64,000 bases of DNA, taken from NCBI GenBank assembly GCA_963989385.1, contig OZ022511.1, forward strand, positions 6,634,001 through 6,698,000. The letters are read 5' to 3'. Source of the DNA: Ctena decussata (lineage: Eukaryota > Mollusca > Bivalvia > Lucinida > Lucinidae). The notes below the pieces were generated by a model. The model saw only the letters and a list, made by a program, of their open reading frames with translations, ran no database searches and was not told the origin of the DNA. The first letter of the stretch is position 1. Every line of letters begins with the position of its first letter. Both the position numbers and the translations under genes were made by a program. Shown one piece after another: positions 41,101 to 56,100 of this stretch.

Positions 41101-44100
41101 TTTTTGTGCTAATAGAGTAATGGGGTCTTTAAGCAACGAAAGTTTGTTCACCTGACAAACATCGCCACCATGCTCATATACGGTAAAGCATCTCCTCCAA
41201 AAATAAAATGAAACGATAATTTTAAACATGGTGTTGTGGGTACTCGACAACTATCAGGTTTGTTAAAATCTTGAACTTAGGTTGATACGATTTCTCCCCA
41301 CTTTGTACTACACTTTGAGAATATGGTTTGTCCCCAGTATGCATTGAAAGATATGTATAAGGTTTCTCCGTTGCACCAAAAATAAGATTTCTCACCAGTA
41401 TGTATTGCACCGAAAATAGGATTTCTCAACACATTCGCTTATGCTACGAAAATTTGGTTTCTCCCCAGTATGTTTTAGGTTATGCGCACATGGTATCTCC
41501 TCAGTATGTATTACACGATATGCCCTCTTAATCCAATGCTTAATCTTAATTTCCGGCAATTTGGTTACATTAGTCAGAGAAAGAATTATATTTCTTTCTA
41601 TACTCTGGTAAATAGAGTTATGAAAAGGTAATAGAAAGATCGAGGGTATGCCACAATCACAAACCCCACCCAACCCACGACATCAAGATTAAGATGAAAA
41701 GCAAGAACAAGAAGCAGAAATACCGTACATGCATTTGCATATAAATAGGGTAAATTTACATTCTTACTTGAAAAATAAAATAGTAAACGGTATAAACATA
41801 ATGCTGCGAGTTATTTGGGCATATCTTTGTAAAAATCTGCTGGTTCTTAATTCGCAATGCTTTGAAACACAGAATAGAAAAGACTTGTTACAAAATGTTT
41901 TACGTAAAACGTTTTGAAACAGAGCTGTACAATATAAACTGTAGCGCAATATTATTCATGAAATGATCTACCTTCACTTCTTACTCGCATAATTTTGGGA
42001 GGAAGAGTTTTTTTAAGGTTTAATTTCAATTTTGCTGATAATCCCGTAGACCGAGCAAATTTCACCCAAGAACCGAGTCTTATATACTCTGTAAGAGGGT
42101 TTGACATTCAAAATATAATATCTTATCATCTTGCAGTTTTTGAGATGAATTTTGAAGGTATCGTTAATGTTTTCCTGAAAACCTTCGGACTGAGCAACTT
42201 TGGGCGGCAGGACTAGAATTAGTTAAGGATTCAAGCACTAATTCTGGCCACGGATTTCACAAAAATCTGAGCATTTTGGCTCAAATATTTTGCGCAGTGA
42301 GCAACTGCGATTTATAGTCAGCTATCCTGTGCGACGTCAGGACTAAGGTATTTTAAAGGTATTTTACCTTTTCCGACACACTCACTTGTTCTGAAGTATT
42401 TCGATTTTATCTCCGAAGTTAAACAAAGTTTATTGAGCCGAAACTACGTAGTCTGGCCCATGTTCCTTCTTGTGAATGTATTCTCTGCTCTTCAAGGAAC
42501 TCTTTAAGATTTTAATTTCGGCGAAATATATTTATAGGCATTCTTGTTAACACTTACTTCTTTTCTGTATTAAAGGCACTGAAGACTGGGTTTGAAACTT
42601 AAAAACCTCGCATATTTAGCAAAACGATTTGAGCGTGTTTTCAGACCAATGGTGGAAAACGGTCAGTTCAATAATTGTGTAAACAGATATGTGGTAAAAT
42701 ATAAATATAATGGTTTCTCATTTTATATGGACTTCCTGCTGGAAAATGCCAAAGATAAATAAATCGTTTGATTTGTTTGTTTCAATTTATGACTCATTAG
42801 CATATTTAGCCAGTTCCGGTGGATTAATGTTTTGCTTTGACGGAATCTTATTTCCAAGGTACCCACTGGCATTCTCGACATGTCCATTAGTGTACTCGGG
42901 GTGAGTTTAAAGGAAAAGACCATTTGGTGCCATTATTTAGAAACTATGGTATCCTTGGATCACTGATTCATGGGAGCAACATTAAACATTACGTTTTCGG
43001 ACCACTGAATGGCTGAATTTATTTTTCGTAATAGAGCTGTCTTGAATTTGTTGTTTCGAATAATCGTGATACCAAACAGCTGTTTTTTGCATAAAATTAT
43101 TTTTCACCGGGTTAGTAATTACCAAACAGTTTACCCTTTGGGAGTCTGAGGTGTTACATTCACGGTTTGGCATATAATATACTTGTGCGCCGACACTGAA
43201 ATAGCAAGAGGAAATAGGATAAAAGACCACCTTAGGTTACTGTAACATTTCTCTAGGACTCAAACAATTTCTGCACGAAAACAATTTGCCTTGGAGAAAA
43301 GGCTTTTTGTCATTTTCTGGTACGGAGAGACCAAAACATAACTGAGAATTTATAGTGAACCGCACGGTCGATTAAAAGGGCGTCGAATGTTGTCAAACTA
43401 CTGTAAGCATTGAGCAACACAATTTGGCTACATCTACCTTGACCTTAGTTTACCGTATTTCTTCGGTTGTAAGACGGGGTCTCCTTTCCATAACAGCAAA
43501 AAAAATCCAAGTTCTTCTTACAAGACGGATCCAAATTTTAAAACAATCCAAAACACCTAGATCCATCTTATAAGACGCGTCTAGATTTTTTTTATAATTT
43601 TGAAAAGAAATAAAGCAGAAATACAAAACTGATATTACCGGAAATTTTGAAGGTTAAACGGTTAAACGTATTCTCATAATCGAATAACAACGGTAATAAT
43701 ACCAAACAGAGTGCACTGTAAAACATTAAAAGGAAAATCTATGTTTCGGGAACGATAATTAAGTGACAGAATTGATACTATGATGGGAAGCTTTGAGAAT
43801 GTGTATCTACTCTTTTTTCATATCATTTTATCATTTTTTATTATCAGTCCTTCCATTTTTAAGTAGTTTTAAAAAGTGTTTGTGTGCATTTAGGCAAGTA
43901 TTATTGAATTTGGGAAAATGGACATTGTCTTGTTTTCTATTTTTGCAAAGCTTACGCTGGCGCAACATGCACTGATACTTGCGCCAAGGTACCTACTATT
44001 AGTTTACTAAGTGGCGGAGAATCTTCACAGCAAACACCAACTTGTGCGACCACCAACAACAAATGTGATTGTGGTTCAGACGAGACCTTCAGTCGAAAGA

Positions 44101-47100
44101 TAGGAGATACATGCTACACAGTTTGTCTAAGTAAGTATAGCTTTGATTGCACAACCCGCAGGTTTGCACTATAATCACTATGTGAATCCGTCCACCCGTC
44201 CGTTATCATTTAGCGAAAACGCTTATAACTCTTGAACCCCATTCTATATTTTGATAAAATTTTGCATGCTTATACAAGTCAACATTATCTAACGACTCGC
44301 ATGCATAACTGTTTTTTATGGACGAGGCTTTGCTGAGCACAAGTTGAAAATTTACGGTCAAGTAGTCAAAATGCTCATAACTCTTGAACCCCGTGGTATA
44401 TATGGTTCAAATTTTGTATACTTATGTATCTTAACATTGTCCAGCCACCGGCATGCAAAACGGTGACGAGGCTTCACCGAGCATCATTTTGGCCGGTTGA
44501 GCTATTTTGTCCGTCCGTCCGTTATCAGTTAGCGAAAACGCTTATAACTCTTGAACCGCATGGGATATTTTGACAAAATTTTGCATACTTATACATGTCA
44601 ACATTGTCTAACGACTCGCATGCATAACAACCTTATTTGATGGACGAGGCTTTGCTGAGCACAAGTTGAAAATTAACGGTCAAGTAGTGAACATGCTCAT
44701 AACACTTGAACACCGTGGTAAATATGGTTCAAATTTTGTATGCTTATGTATTTTAACATAGTCCAGCCACCGGCATGCAAAACAGTGACGAGGCTTCACC
44801 GAGCATCAATTTGGCCGGTCGAGCTCTTTTATTGAAAATGCTCATAACTTTTGGACCGCTTGGTATATTTGCTTCAAATTTTGTATACTTATGTAATTTA
44901 ACATTGCCCAGTCACTGGTATGCAAAACTTCTTATTGCACAACCCGCAGGTTTGTAGTATAATCACTGTGTGAGTCCGTCCGTCCGTCCGTCCGTTATCA
45001 GTTAGCGAAAACGCTTATATCTCTTGAACAGCATTCTATATTTTGATAAAATTTTGCATACTTATACATGTCAACATTATCTAACGACTTGCATGCATAA
45101 CCGTTGTTTTGATGGACGAGGCTTTGCTGAACACACGCTGAAAATTTACGGTCAAGTAGTGAAAATGCTCATAACTCTAGAACCCCGTGGTATATATGGT
45201 TCAAATTTTGTATACATAACATTGTCCAGCCACCGGCATGCAAAACGGTGACGAAAGTCTAAACAGTATTGCACGACCCACAGGTGTGCACTTTAATCGC
45301 TGTGCAAGTCCATCAGTCTGTTTGTCCTTCCGCTGTAGTCAGTGAGTGAAATTGCTCATAGCTCTTAACCACATGGTGTAGTTTGATATAAATATGCATC
45401 ATTCTACAAGAAATGACCAATTTCATTACCATACATTACTTCTGGCACCAGAAACTGATTATTCTACATTCACCACGGGCTGTGCACATTACCATCAGTT
45501 AATTGCTTTCAAGTTTCAGTTGATTTCTGCTTTATGTTTAACAGTTAGTTAAAACAATAATGTCCTGTTTCGAATCTAATGTTAAAACATTTTCTTATTT
45601 CGAAACATTAATTCTATCTATGTTTCACTATATATTCATTACATAACACTCAACGTTTCGGCTAATCAAAGCCTTTATAATGAATGCTTTTTCTTTCAAT
45701 GCTACATTGTCTTCATATTGCTGGTGTCGACCATTTGAAAAATGGTGTACACCAGTAACATGAAGATAATGTAGCATTAAATGGAAAAAAGTCTTCTTGT
45801 TTAAGGCTCTGATTGACCGAAAATTTGAGTATTATGGGACGAATAACCTGTGAAAAATAAATATGTAACAAAGACTGTGCGTTATTAATATACTCTCGAC
45901 AAATATATGATTTTCATTTTAATTTTTTTTTTAAATCTGTTTAGTTCCGTTCTATCAGTAAATAATCGATTTTTTTTCTTGTCTAGTATTAGGCGGCTAC
46001 CATTGCTTAGTTATAAAGGGTACATTCAGACGAGATTAATGATGACACACTTTCGGCTTTCTTTCAATCTGTTTATTCGTCATCATTTTTCCGCTCATTC
46101 AAAACGACAAAGAATAGTTTGTTCATAAGATTCAACTAATATCATTTTCTGCATTGTCAAACAACAGTCTTTTTGAACATGAATGCAAATCAGCAATAGT
46201 TTTAGTGTTACTATTTCTATATGTAGACCAGAATCATAAATTCGCCCACTTATTCAGTATTGTTTATCATGAAAACATTATGAGCGGTCTCACGCAAAAA
46301 AAGTTGGTTAAGGTGGAAAAAGTAAAAGCAATATTTTTCAGTTTTCCTGTAAAAAGAACAATAGTCAAGAAGCTCAGTATTTTCCAAACCACAAATGATT
46401 TTCATTTGAGTGTGAATCACATACTTTTTTCCATGACTACGTGAAAATGTGAGAATTTGACGCTTTTTATGCAAAATAAATAGCGCTTGATTATATACAT
46501 ATTTTCGCTTTTTTTGATCTTCGTAAAGATATTGAAATAAATTTCATATTAAAGTGCGAGCCGTCAAGAAAACTTAAAGATCAGTTATTTCTTTTTTCAA
46601 ATACTTTAACATTTTATGTTGATTTGATTTTTAGGCAAATATGATATTTCATGTACTACTGACTTTTGCTTAATTTCGATATTCTATGCTATCCCATAAC
46701 CTTACTAGGTCGTTGGGGCACCACAGATGACTTCGAAACAATCCCTTTCCACCTTGTCCTGTTTTCAGCTGCCCTAGTTGAGCTTGCAAAATCCTTCCCT
46801 GTCCACTCTTTAATATTGTCTTCCCACCTCTTCTTCTGTCTACCCCTTCTTTTGGCTTTCACTGTGCCCTGTAGAATTATCTTTGCTAAACCAGAAGACC
46901 TTGAGACGTGGCCAAACTACCTTAGTTTTTGTTTCTTGACCAGCGTCAGGAGTTCATCATTTCACCTAGAAGCTTAATTTCACATAAAATCTCAAATAGA
47001 GGAAAGGCGTCGCCGAAAACAGTCTGAAATTTTTATATACTTTGATGAAATATGTTTTCATGTAATTTAACTTTAAGTCTTCACAGTGTTAAATTCTCAC

Positions 47101-50100
47101 AAAGTTGATATACTCCATGTTCCGATAACGACGTTTGTTCCAACGCCAAAAGGGAAATTATTCCTAAGATTGTTTTCCGGTACATTTAAGTTTCTATTAA
47201 AACATTTACGATCTCTTCCAGGGAATGCAGCTGCATGAAAACCGAAACGATTAATATAATTAATAAAATATATGTAAAAATTTATCTCTAATTTCATCTT
47301 CCAGGGAGAACGGTTTAAACGCGCCAGGGGATCATTTTTTATAGGATACTTCTTTTGCGAAACGTTACGACTCGTCTATCGAACCCTGACGAACTCGTAC
47401 TTCGCAACGGTCAGTTACTTCCGAAAAAGCAAAACCTAGCAAACTGAACCGCGGACCTATTTGGACTATTCTGTCTAGAAAACCGAAGGAGATATTTTGT
47501 ATGCCACTACAACACAGTTTAGACATGCACTGAACATTTGCGTAAAAAAACTGAACTTTGATCCTGTTCATTATTGCAGAACTATGTCCCCTTAAATTAC
47601 ACACATAGTTTTACTATATTTTGACAATATTTCCTTTGTAATACTGTTTGTGTGTCAAAAACTTCTCTTACAGTATTTAATGCAGATACTTTTGTATGCC
47701 ACTGCAACACAGTTTAGACATGCATTGAACATGTGCATAAAAGAAACAGAACTCTTTTCCAGATCATAATTGCAGAGTTATTTCCCCTTAAATGACATTT
47801 ATATTTTTACAATATTTCCTTTGTGGTACTTGTTGTGTCTTCGCAACTCCTCCTACAGTATTTGATGCAGGGCTGGATTTGAAAGTCTCAGCACAGCTCA
47901 GACATGATGCATTGAACATCTGCATAAAGGAAACAGAAGTGTGATCAAGTCATTATTGCAGAATTATGCCCCCTTAAATGAAAAACATATTTTTGACCAT
48001 ATGTCTGTGTCTTATGTACAAGCTGACTTATTGTCATCGCTCTAGCTACCTGGGTTATTAATCGATTTTGATAAAACATCATAGCTATATTGCGTAATGA
48101 CAATACCTCTAACAAGATGCGTTTCAGGGAGACAGGGTCCAGGTCAAGTTTTGTTCTTGAGAAAGCAATGTTTTAGCGTTTATATTTATACTCCGATTTT
48201 GCTATAACGTCACACAAATGTTAATTCTAATGCACTTACAAATATAACGCGACGTCTGATTGGAAAACGTCAAAACTTTGCGACAGTAAATTCTGCGATA
48301 TACTGTCGCAAACCCGACGTCATAAAGTAAAGTCGCTTCTCATTGGCTAACGCTTGGTTTATGTTGCTGACGGCGCTTGAAATGGGTGCAAACTGGTACA
48401 TTATGGAAGGTAAAAATGTGGAAAAGTGCATTAGAATGGGGATAACTGTATTAAAATTGCCATTTGGGGAGGTAAATCATCGGTTTTATGGTCGCAAATT
48501 GCGTTTTGTGGCTCAACTTTGCCGTAAAACGAAATTTCAGACCATTAAACCGATGATTTACCTCCCCAAATGACAATTTTCAAGACAATTATCCCCTTAA
48601 GTATGACAATATCTTAGACCAGTTTATGTTTCACATTTGTCGGTCTAAGGTCAAGGTCACAGTTGCTTTAGAAAAAACCTTTGTTCTAGCCCCTTTATTT
48701 TTTGTTATATTTTGATATAAATGCACCGAAATGTTTTGTGTGACAATATCTACTTGGACAATTTTGCGATTCAGAATGTTAGGGTCACGGTCAAAGGTGC
48801 TAGTTTTAGAAATTACTTTGTCATACCTCTAGCGCTTTTTATAGACCATTTTTCATATAACTGCACAAAATTGTAAGCATGGCAACATCTGGGACGAGTT
48901 TGCGTTTCTGTAGAGCAGTTCAAGATCTCGGTCACAGTCGCTATTTTTAGAAAAATCTGCCAGCGCTCTAGCGCTTTTATTTGTAAACTGATTTTTGTAT
49001 AAATTCACAAAAGTATTTAGTGTGACAATATCTAAAAATCTTCGCGATCAATCATTTAAGAGTCAAGTTCAAGGTCACAGTTGCTATTTTTAGAAAAAAA
49101 ACTTTGTCATTCCTCTAGCACCTTTCATTTACGGACCGATTTAATATTACTTCACACTAATATGTCTACACATATTACTCATCTAGTGAGGCATATATCG
49201 AAGGTATTCATCGCCTTTGCTGAATGTCTAGTTCAATTGTAAGCTCATCTGAGCCTTTAATCGCATTAGTGGCTTATAGGTGAGCTTATAGTATAGCCAG
49301 GTATCCGTCGTCCGTCCATCCCACGACACCAACATAATCAAAGATCTTCTCCTCTAAAATTACTGGGTCGATTGACGCTTAATTTAGTATATAGTCTCAC
49401 TGGGAGACGAAAGAAAGTTTAACGGAGTCTGGGTCACATGACCAAGATGGCCGCCACGCCCATTTATGGTAAACCTCTTTCAAAATTCTTCTTCTCCCAA
49501 CCCAAAGGCCCAATGGTCTTGATGCTTGGTATTGAGGACTCAGGCCCAAAATAGTTTGAATAAATGATGAACGTGCGTTGACCTTGACCTAAGTGATGGC
49601 AAGGTTAATTTTGGTGTTATTTTTTCATATGGGAAAATGCTTAAACAGTGGATTTCTCAGAAGCTTTTTTAGTCTAAGGGATAATATTTGGTATATATGG
49701 CTAACTAAATGAGCAAAGGCCAAGGTAATGCTTTGAGCGTTATTTAGAATCACTGAGATTTTGTCGCCCATCATTATTTTCAATCACCTACTTCTCTTTA
49801 ACCACTAAGCCGGTTGAAACCATATGAAATAAGATTTCATATAACATATTTCATATGGAAATTTATTCGGCAATGAGGAACGAAAATTTGTTCATTTAGT
49901 ATTGGTCACATGATGAAGATGGTCGCCATGCCCATATATGGAAACGACCTTTCAAAAATTTTTACTCTAGAACCAAATGACCAAAGACCTTTCGATATGG
50001 AATGTAGCATTTGGACCTCATGCCTATCGTAACTTGTACAAACGAGGACCATGGCTTCTGAATATATATTGGCACTCACAGAGTTCATATGTTACCAGGA

Positions 50101-53100
50101 GAGGAACTAAATAAGCAGTGCCTGCTTCCGTTCCATCCTTAAACTTGTTCCAAGTATATATTTGTGCCATGTATGTAAGTAAAGGAGCGAATAAATATGT
50201 TTTAACCAACTGATCACCGTGAATTGATCTTGACCTAATTTACGGCAACGTCAGCTATTATACATTATGCTTTTGTATGACCTAACTTTGCTTCCCTCTT
50301 TAATTGCGCGCCGGTTGGTCAGGTATCAGACCCAATGATGGGCTCGACATAAAGCTACTTAGTTAAGTTGGTTGGGACCGGAGTTTGCCTTGTCTGTTGC
50401 TTGGTAATTCGGGGTCTAACTGATGGTTTTCTTTAGCTTTGGTATTTTAGTGGTGTTGTTTGACTTCCCAGGGATCTCCAGGTGTCACAATACGTTATTT
50501 ACGTCGAGTCTTCACCTCTGATTCATTATAGGCCTTATACATGATTGTTTGTTTCCAATGATGATTCATTGATGGGTTAGGAAACCTTCATGCGGACCAA
50601 ACAACTAACTAAATGTTTCGAACCACTGCAGTAGCAGAGGGCGAGTTTTGGATCCAGTAAAAGATGTTCAAGCCCCCATCCCCCAGTAATCTTTGCTGAC
50701 TGTTCCAATGCGGTAATTCTGTTGTGGTATTAGATGTTACATTGTGCTATGTCCGCTTGTCTATGTTCTTCGGCGGGTTGGTCACCAGTTTAGCTTCCCA
50801 ATCTGCCTTTTGTTTTGTAAGTTAAAAATAAAATAGATGAAAAAAGACCTTGATGCTGTTTTTGATTAGGGTAGCTGAATGACCACCTGTTTTGGAAAGA
50901 GCTGCTCGTTCGGTCTACTGCGCGTGTCTTTCATGAACTTGTGTAATTTTTCCGTGTGTGTGTGCTTCTTTCCCTGTTGGTTTTGAGGGCGGGATGTGGG
51001 ATTTGATTGTATTAATTTCTGAGCATTGTCTATCTTTTTACTTTAACAGTTGAATTCTCAAAAACCATTTAAGTTTAAGGTAAAGTATTGGTATATATAT
51101 ATATGAATTAAGTGAGTGAATGAAGACATTATGTTGTTTAAGGTCTAGGTCATTCTTTGACCTTTGTTCAAGAGATTCTGTCGCCCGTCAACATTTTCAA
51201 ACGTCTTCTCCTCTGGAGCCACTTGGCCGATTGAAGCCATCTTTTCATATGGAGCCTCCCTTGGTCAGGGGGACAAGCTTTGTTCAGATAGTCTTGGTCA
51301 CATGACCAAGATGGCAGCCATGCCCATATGGAGCTTCACTGGGTTACGGGAATAAAGACGTTCCAGATAGTATTGGTAACATGACCAAGATGGCCATTAT
51401 ACCCAAATATGGTAAAAATATTTTTTTCCAGAACAAAATGGTCAGTGACCTTGAAAGCTAATATGTAGCATTGGGGTCTTGGGCCCTACAAATTCAAATA
51501 ATGTTGTTATAAATGCGGCATATATCTGACAATCAGCTTTTTTTAGAGTAAATAGCTCCTTAGTTCAAAGTTTACAACTCGAAATTAAGATAGAATAAAA
51601 CGATAAGAGAGATGTGAGACAGTTTATAATTATACGCGACGTTCCTTCATCTCTCAAATGTATCGCTATTTTTAGCACTACTTGGTAAAGTAGGTATGAA
51701 ACACACAAGAACCAGCAACTTCTTTTAGAGAATGTAAATGGTGAATTAAGGAAATTGCAGCTGCCATTCCTGTTGCAACTTTAGAATATACATATAAAGA
51801 ATCATCAATTATATAAAACGGCATTTAAGTTATGGGCTGCAAAGATAATAACCGTGTTTAACAATGCAATAAACAAAACATTAAGGAAGTAATAGTATTC
51901 ATCTTTGAACACGACAAAACAACTTAACCTACTCTTAATGTCCAGGGCACATGAGTTACAAACTTTGCGTAAATCTGTGAAATAGCATAACAAAAGAAGA
52001 CAACTGGAAAAGTAAGAAGGCAAGGATGGCAATTCCTGTACTTAGCACATATACGTATCATAAACCACATCTAGTAAATTGTAGGATTTTCAATTTGCAA
52101 AAACGAAATGAGTTAGACGGTCTGCATTATGATGAGGTAGTAGAAAACATTTTGCGACCGACACACGACACTTGATATCAAGTGCAGTGACATTAAATAC
52201 GTTCTGAAAAGTTAGATTATTTGAAAGCAATGATTAAACAAAATAAAACAGAACAAAAATAAGAAAAAAAGCAGACGCGGTTTATTAGGTCTGCTCATGG
52301 CCAGTAATGATTTGTTCTGCACCGGATAGCTTTCAACATGAAACGTCTGAAAGGTTTTACCCGAAAACATTTTTAAAAACGTAGCATAAACCGGCAGTAT
52401 ATGATTGACTCTGCTGCAGACAATAGCTATCTATCTTTCTATCTTGGATGATATTCATGGCCATGTTAGCTAACTAGTTAGCCAGCCAAGATGCGTACAA
52501 TTCCTGCCTGGCGGGCAGAAATTTACAGGGACGGAACATCGTGCCACACTAGTTAAGTTCACATAAAACGATTCTTTTAACCCAAAATTTATCTGCAAGG
52601 AATACGCCATAACTACTTATGAACTAATTCAATCAACTTTTGTCAGTTGGTGTTTACCTCGCTTCCGAAGTTACAGAATTATCATTTGCCAATTAAGTAT
52701 TACATTTAAGCAATTAGTGGTGAACAAATATGCTGTATCTCCTTTTTTGATTGTTTAAGGTCATTTAATCATCTGTTGGTCTGCACATACGACAGGGAAT
52801 GTTTGATTCTCAAATTACGTAACTGTTCAGGAACAGATTAATTAAAAGATGAGTGCCAGTTTCGTTTATTTAGTCTGTTACTTTCTTCCTAGGATCTGTC
52901 AATTCCACCAAAAAAGTTGACTTAAGTGTTGCTTACTAATGTGCGAATTTCCCTTTTCCCATAAACATTTCCTCTGAAAAAGAAATGCCAATGTATATCA
53001 GATTAAGCACTGAATAGATGTCGATTTTCATGTTAAGTGCTAATTTTCTTGGATGTACTTGAAACATGCCAACCCTTATTTAGTCATACTGTTCTAGTCC

Positions 53101-56100
53101 CTCTGCAACTTGTCAACACTTTGGGCTGCTTTTTTTGAAAGGGAACGTGTGAATATTGGTTCACAGGTAAGGGCATATTGGTGAAACTGGACATATTCAC
53201 CTTGAAGAAAAGGTAGCAGACTGAATTAATTATGATGAATTGGCAGGTAATTTTACTTTTTTTTTGTTCGTTTGTTTTCTTTCTCTTCTAAGCAAAATCT
53301 TCCAAACAAGTAAATAAACAATCATAAAGATAAAATAAATAAATAAATAAAAAATACAGAAGGGCTTCAGCAAAGGAGTAGTGTTTTGATTAAATTACTT
53401 TTTACAGGTGCGTATGCAGGAACAGCAAAAGCTGCGGGAGTGGAATGTGCGGCTTTTCATGAGTGTGAAAGCAAAGTTTGTGCACAGTGCCCCGATGACG
53501 CTAATCCGAAGTGCTACAATGGTAAGATTTATCATATTATGTGCAGGGTACTTCTTCGTAATCATGTTCGCATTAAAGTCAAAACGAAGCAATATGGTAC
53601 TTCCTGAACGAAAATATAAGGACTGGTTTGTTTTGCTGAATTAGTATAAAGTTGGACAGCAGAGACTTACTTTTAGTTTGCTGTAAATTCGCTGATATTA
53701 TTAAAGATACATTTCAGGAACCTATACGATGAATATTGTTTATCGTGACAATTCTAAAAATTTAGACACCTGAAAAATGTTATTGTGGAACAAACTGCTT
53801 TTCCAAACTGTCTACAGCGGTGGTCAGGTGGTGCGATGGTGCTGTGTATCACTTCCAATGCCTGGGCGTTAAAGTAATTTGAAACATAGTAGGACAACGT
53901 CCTACAGTGCTTGCAGTAGGTGCGGGTGGGTGTTGTTTTTCTCTCATCTATTATTTTTCTTTTTTCTCCCTCTCTCATGGAGACGGCCAGATATAGACTG
54001 AAATACTGTCTCAAAGGGCCGTTAAACCCAATGTTCGCATTTGAAAATTTGTTCAGATTTGACTGAGATGTTTCTGGATTTTGGGATTGCTCGTGGACCT
54101 AAATGAGACAAACATACCGGTATTGCGCCTGCTCAGTAATGGCTTAGTCGCAGTTTCTGTTGTTTAGTAGTTATTCTAGGTAACTATGTACATGCAAGCA
54201 GGATACTGAAACGTTATAAACTTTATGTGGACATTAGGCAACTAATGAAAAGTGAAATAATATTAGAATATCATAATTGAAATCGCCGTTATCACATTTG
54301 AAATAGCGGTGGAATTTATTTGACAATAACTTATTTAGACAAGACTGATATGGCGAGGATTGGACCTCCTAAGATTGTCTCAAGTATTAAGGCGTATACA
54401 GCGTGGTTTATCGATGGTATTGTTTGTCATGTACGCTGATCTTTAGTCTTTTTTAAATCGTTTTGTTATAAATGAGCCGCGACACGGCATAACCAACAAT
54501 GTTGTTGTGCACCCAGTGCACACTCAGATCAGCCTGGGCATCTGCCCACTTTGTCTAGACTCTTTGTTAAGTTCTCAAAGGATAGCTAAGGGTCTATGCT
54601 ACCGCCATGCGGACAGCAAGGACTCTGATCAGACTAGGCGGATGCCCAGGCTGATCTGAGTCTGCGCTGAGCGCACAACCACATTGTTTTTATTTGTGTC
54701 ACGGCTCATTATCTCTTTGTTCTCTTTCATCTTGATGTATGCTTTACTTATTTAGGGAAAAAAATGTTTTTTTTGTGCCTAATTCATTAATGTTAGGTTA
54801 AGATTAGCTTTGTTACCACCTACATGAGAAAGAGTGGTTAATTTGTTTTCTTGTATTACTAGACCATATTAGCCTTTCACGCTTGGTGTTGTGGGATGGA
54901 TGCGGAATTTAATTTCTGTTCCTGCTCTTTTACAGTACATTATATGCGTAGAGATTATAATAAAAAACCCGCAGCACTTCGAAAAAATGATCCATTGAAA
55001 ATCAAACGGATTAAGTTGATCGAACTTAATTTAACATTACCGGATGTTGTTACTGGATTGGCTTCTTTGGAAGTTCAAATGATATTTTTTGAAAAGGCTA
55101 GACTATCAGTTCTCATGCCTTTTTTGTCCGTGTAGATTCTCCGTTACACCACGCAAGCTGTGGATTTTTGAGAGTCTGTAGGCTATACCGTTTCAGTGAA
55201 AGGAGAAACAGACATTTCGCAGGCTTTTAAGGTTGATGCGTTCTCAATATTTGCTTCCCATACGGCCAATTGCGTCTGACGGGACATTCTTTCATAGTTT
55301 ATTCGACAATATATGGAATTGACAGCGTTTCTTAGACATAGGTCCAAGAAAGAACATGCATTTAGATTGAAACTTCATGTAGCAATGCGCAATACGGATA
55401 ATACTAGACCGAAAATCATTTCAGAACTCTAGGCGAATCCCTAAAACTGAATAAAACTCAAAAGGAATTTTTGAGACGTCTTTTCTTAACAATATTTGAA
55501 TATTTTGAAGGTGTTTCTTTTCCATTTTATAGCATATATTGAGAACATTTTACTCAGTTACATTATACAGACTTTTTGTGTGAAAGAAAATACTATCGTA
55601 TTTGTATGTTTAAATGCACGTTTTGAAACCATCCAAAGGATACGGATCACCCAAGGCACAAAATGGGATTTTTTATGTACTTGATAATTATGGACATCGA
55701 CGAATTGAGAGCAGTCGCTGACAATCAACGAGCGATTTATAAAGTGCAAAGAAAAGCATGAAACGAAGTCTATTCGCTTGCTCCCTTTTTCGTTAAACAG
55801 TTGTAAGATAACGACATTTTACACTTTGAACTGATTGTAGTGGTCGGGTCGGGCATTGGTCCTGGGAAATCTTTAGTGCTGGGGCGTAATATTAATTTGG
55901 ATAATAGTAGCGCAAGCCCTACTGTGCTTGTAGTAGGTGCAGATGGGGGTAGTTTGGACAGTTTTCTCTCGCATCTTTCTCCCTATCAATGGAAGATGTC
56001 TCAATATAGACTGAAATACTGTCGCAAAGGACCGATACACTAAAGACAACTAATCAACTAGGCTATTGTAAATGTAGTTGAGGACTGCAAAAACACAATG

